Assembly (NCBI GenBank): GCA_007129055.1
Contig: SKWE01000116.1
Span: forward strand, 1 to 6,861
DNA from: Syntrophomonadaceae bacterium
GTDB taxonomy: Bacteria; Bacillota; Dethiobacteria; DTU022
DNA: 6,861 bases
Reading direction: 5' to 3'
Below the pieces are notes generated by a model, which ran no database searches, was not told the origin of the DNA, and saw only the letters and a program-made list of their open reading frames with translations. The translations under genes were made by a program, and so were the position numbers. Shown here in pieces: positions 4,500 through 6,861 of the stretch (positions are counted from its first letter, which is position 1; each line of letters begins with the position of its first letter).

Positions 4500-6843
4500 T
4501 TTTTTCTCCCATAACTTTCAACATAATTTTTACGAGTTCGGGGTCAAACTGGCTACCTGAGCATCTCTTATATTCTTTTATTATTTCCTCCCGACTCATG
4601 GCTGCCTTGTAAGGGCGCCCACTGCTCATTACTTCATAGGCATCTACAATGGCAATGATCCTTGAAAACAGCGGAATATCATCACCCTCTATACCCCTGG
4701 GATATCCACTGCCATCCCATTTTTCATGGTGAAATAGAACATCTTCAGCTACATGGGTAAATTCTCCCAGCGCCCTGGCCATTCTATAACCGGTTTCCGG
4801 ATGTTTTTTAACCTCTTCCCATTCAGCAATTGTCAGAACACCGGCACTTGTAAGCAACTCAATACTTATATTTATTTTACCGATGTCATGAATTTTGATA
4901 GCAATATTTAAACGTTCTTTTTCTAAATCAGAAAAGCCCAGTTCTTGAGCTATCTTCTGAGCAGTATTTTGCATGCGTTTAACATGCTCGGTTGATTCAA
5001 AACTTTTTCCCTCCATCGATTTTACAAAAATATTTAATACAGTGTTTTTATATTTCCCGCTTTCAGACTGTTTATGGATATACATATTATCTTCTGCTTC
5101 TTTCATAACATTTGCCAGGCGCCTGCTAAGTTTCTCTTTGCTGGCTGTTCCAAGCGCTATGGAAACGGGCATGCCTTCAACAGATACATTGCTGCTTATA
5201 CTATTAATTCTCTGACTCACTTTTTGCGCTTCTGCATATGTCGTCTGGGGCAGTAATATGATGAACTCATCCCCTCCCCACCGTGCAATGATTTCTTCTT
5301 TACGACAAGCTTCCCTTAAGATATTTGCCACTGTGATTAAAAGTTGATCGCCGCTTGAATGACCAAATATATCATTAAATAGTTTCAAACCGTTCAGGTC
5401 AGCCATGATAATACTGACTGGAAGCTGCCTTTTAGTATCCAGCCTCTTCATTTCCTCTTCCATGTAAGTCCTGTTATAAAGGCCGGTCAGGGTGTCATTA
5501 AAACTAAGGTAACGAATTCTATCTTCATATTTTTTCCGATTGGTTATATCAGTAATCATGGCAAAAGATCCTTCATACTGGCCTTTTTCGTCCATAAGAG
5601 GTGTGGCAGATATTAAGGTCCAAATCTCAGACCCGTCTTTCCTTCTAAGCCGGCGCTCATACATTTCTGACTTACCCTGTTTTCGTTTGTTCCTTTTCTT
5701 AAAGTGATCCTCCAGATCAGCGGGAAATATAAATTCATCTACCTTTATTCCAATAATCTCTTCCGGCAGGTAGCCGAGCATATCTGCCATGCGCTGATTG
5801 ACATAGTTTGTTACAAGATCAGCATTTTGAGCCCAAATCCCTTCATATGCTGTTTCAGCCATTACTCGAAATTTCTCTTCACTGGCCTGTAAAGAAGCAA
5901 CAGCCTTCCTCTCCTCTGTAATATCTATACCTATTTCAAGGACCAGTTTCGAACCATCGCTATCAATGAAGGGGTGATCAAAAATATTATAAATTCTGCC
6001 ATCCGGCCCTTTCCACTCCCGTGATTGAGGTTTTCCTGTTTCAAAAACCTTGAATGTGACACAGTCTTTACAGGGTTCAGTGCAATTCCATAATAACTCG
6101 TAACATAATTTACCGACAGGGTCGCCAAATCGGTCTATGAAATACTGGTTTGCGTAGCGCACCGTGTAATCAGGAGCCTGTAGATAAATAAAGCCGGGGA
6201 AAGACTCAAGGAGTGTAACCAATCTCTTCCTTTCAACCGTTAACGCTTCCACCATTCTTGTATCTGAAACATCTGTAAAAAGAACTAAGCAGACTGGATC
6301 TTCAGCTGCATCATCTATTAAAGCTGCATTGCTGCCAGAAAGTAAAGCAACTTCCATCCTTACGAAAAAAATAGTTCCATCAGTCTTCATCATCCGCAAC
6401 TCAAAAACCTGCGGCAGGCCTGTATCAAACAAAAGCTGCAGGTGAGAGCGATAGATAGAATAATCTTCCGGGAATATATAATTAGTTAGCTGCTCTTTCT
6501 CAAAATCCTTTCTAGACAGATCAATCATTCTTGATGCACTTAAATTGCCTTCCTGAATATATCCCTTCTCATCTATTGTACAATAACCTACCGGAGCCAG
6601 ATTAAAAAGATCATAATAGCGCTTCCGGTTTAATTCCGCGTCCGCATAAGCACGCCATAAATCTTCATTCAGAATTTCCAGTTCTGCCTTATGGATCCGC
6701 AATTCGTGAAGCATCAGCCTCATTTCCTCAGGCAGTTCTGCTTCTATTTTCTCAGTTACCTGATCTTTTTGCTCAGAAACAAGCTCTTGCGCCAACTTTC
6801 GCAGTTCTACTGAACTCATGACCTGCTTGTGCCTGATATCCAT
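4489..6843 (-). CDS. Triple-PAS sensor with GGDEF and HD-GYP domains (cyclic-di-GMP turnover)
   Basis: This is a 784-residue cytoplasmic signalling protein with no membrane segment. Order: a charged helical N-terminus (about 1-72), PAS1 (about 73-195), PAS2 (about 205-312), PAS3 (about 318-437), GGDEF (about 440-597) and HD-GYP (about 605-780). GGDEF synthesises cyclic-di-GMP from GTP; its signature RWGGDEF (521-527) is intact. The inhibitory-site position reads RKEE (514-517), an RxxE instead of the usual RxxD, so product inhibition may be weak. HD-GYP hydrolyses cyclic-di-GMP; H620, HDIGK (652-656), HHEKWDGSGYP (705-715) and D734 are present, so both activities look possible. PAS2 carries a Cys cluster (C248, C254, C258, C261) that may sense redox or bind a metal. 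The ATG at 6843 has AAGGAG (6852-6857) 8 nt upstream. Its promoter lies outside the window. The end overlaps the HepT-like gene. Confidence 0.93.
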   Translation of the reverse strand: MDIRHKQVMSSVELRKLAQELVSEQKDQVTEKIEAELPEEMRLMLHELRIHKAELEILNEDLWRAYADAELNRKRYYDLFNLAPVGYCTIDEKGYIQEGNLSASRMIDLSRKDFEKEQLTNYIFPEDYSIYRSHLQLLFDTGLPQVFELRMMKTDGTIFFVRMEVALLSGSNAALIDDAAEDPVCLVLFTDVSDTRMVEALTVERKRLVTLLESFPGFIYLQAPDYTVRYANQYFIDRFGDPVGKLCYELLWNCTEPCKDCVTFKVFETGKPQSREWKGPDGRIYNIFDHPFIDSDGSKLVLEIGIDITEERKAVASLQASEEKFRVMAETAYEGIWAQNADLVTNYVNQRMADMLGYLPEEIIGIKVDEFIFPADLEDHFKKRNKRKQGKSEMYERRLRRKDGSEIWTLISATPLMDEKGQYEGSFAMITDITNRKKYEDRIRYLSFNDTLTGLYNRTYMEEEMKRLDTKRQLPVSIIMADLNGLKLFNDIFGHSSGDQLLITVANILREACRKEEIIARWGGDEFIILLPQTTYAEAQKVSQRINSISSNVSVEGMPVSIALGTASKEKLSRRLANVMKEAEDNMYIHKQSESGKYKNTVLNIFVKSMEGKSFESTEHVKRMQNTAQKIAQELGFSDLEKERLNIAIKIHDIGKINISIELLTSAGVLTIAEWEEVKKHPETGYRMARALGEFTHVAEDVLFHHEKWDGSGYPRGIEGDDIPLFSRIIAIVDAYEVMSSGRPYKAAMSREEIIKEYKRCSGSQFDPELVKIMLKVMGEKNEE

Positions 6844-6861
6844 ACCAATTACTCCTTAAAC

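Noticed and set aside
4973..5215. 80-codon plus-strand open frame inside the GGDEF/HD-GYP gene
   Set aside because: It is a shadow of the well-supported minus-strand gene; the hydrophobic look is what the antisense of charged helices gives.

Overview
The window reads like a chromosomal segment of an anaerobic, Clostridia-like member of the Bacillota. The reasons are strong AGGAGG-type ribosome binding sites, a GTG start, moderate to low GC with AT-rich intergenic DNA, a flavodoxin/ferredoxin (EFR1-type) protein, and a multi-PAS GGDEF/HD-GYP sensor. This placement is an inference from gene content; there is no rRNA or other firm taxonomic marker. There is no mobile element, CRISPR array, tRNA or rRNA, and no gene-free stretch over about 300 bases.

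Layout. (1) Positions 1-1966, minus strand: an EFR1-type ferredoxin gene, then 39 nt later an M20-family N-carbamoyl-amino-acid/allantoate-type amidohydrolase that runs off the left edge. They probably form one operon. (2) Positions 1967-2154: a divergent control region. It holds back-to-back candidate promoters that share one -35 box, a perfect 16-bp palindrome over the rightward -10, and a second rightward promoter with an inverted repeat at its -35. (3) Positions 2155-3907, plus strand: an apolipoprotein N-acyltransferase (Lnt)-like gene and a 56-residue FmdB-type zinc-ribbon gene, closed by a clear intrinsic terminator at 3956-3989. (4) Positions 4047-6843, minus strand: a 784-residue PAS-PAS-PAS-GGDEF-HD-GYP protein whose 3' end overlaps by 11 nt a 150-residue protein that looks like a HepT/HEPN toxin without its active-site motif.

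The left operon suggests catabolism of N-carbamoyl or ureido compounds near a redox carrier. The middle operon belongs to envelope lipoprotein maturation. The right pair is a cyclic-di-GMP signalling module translationally coupled to a degenerate HEPN protein. That pair is the best candidate for something undescribed: the HEPN protein has no nucleotidyltransferase antitoxin beside it, and it appears to have lost the catalytic Arg/His and the AMPylation-target Tyr of HepT.
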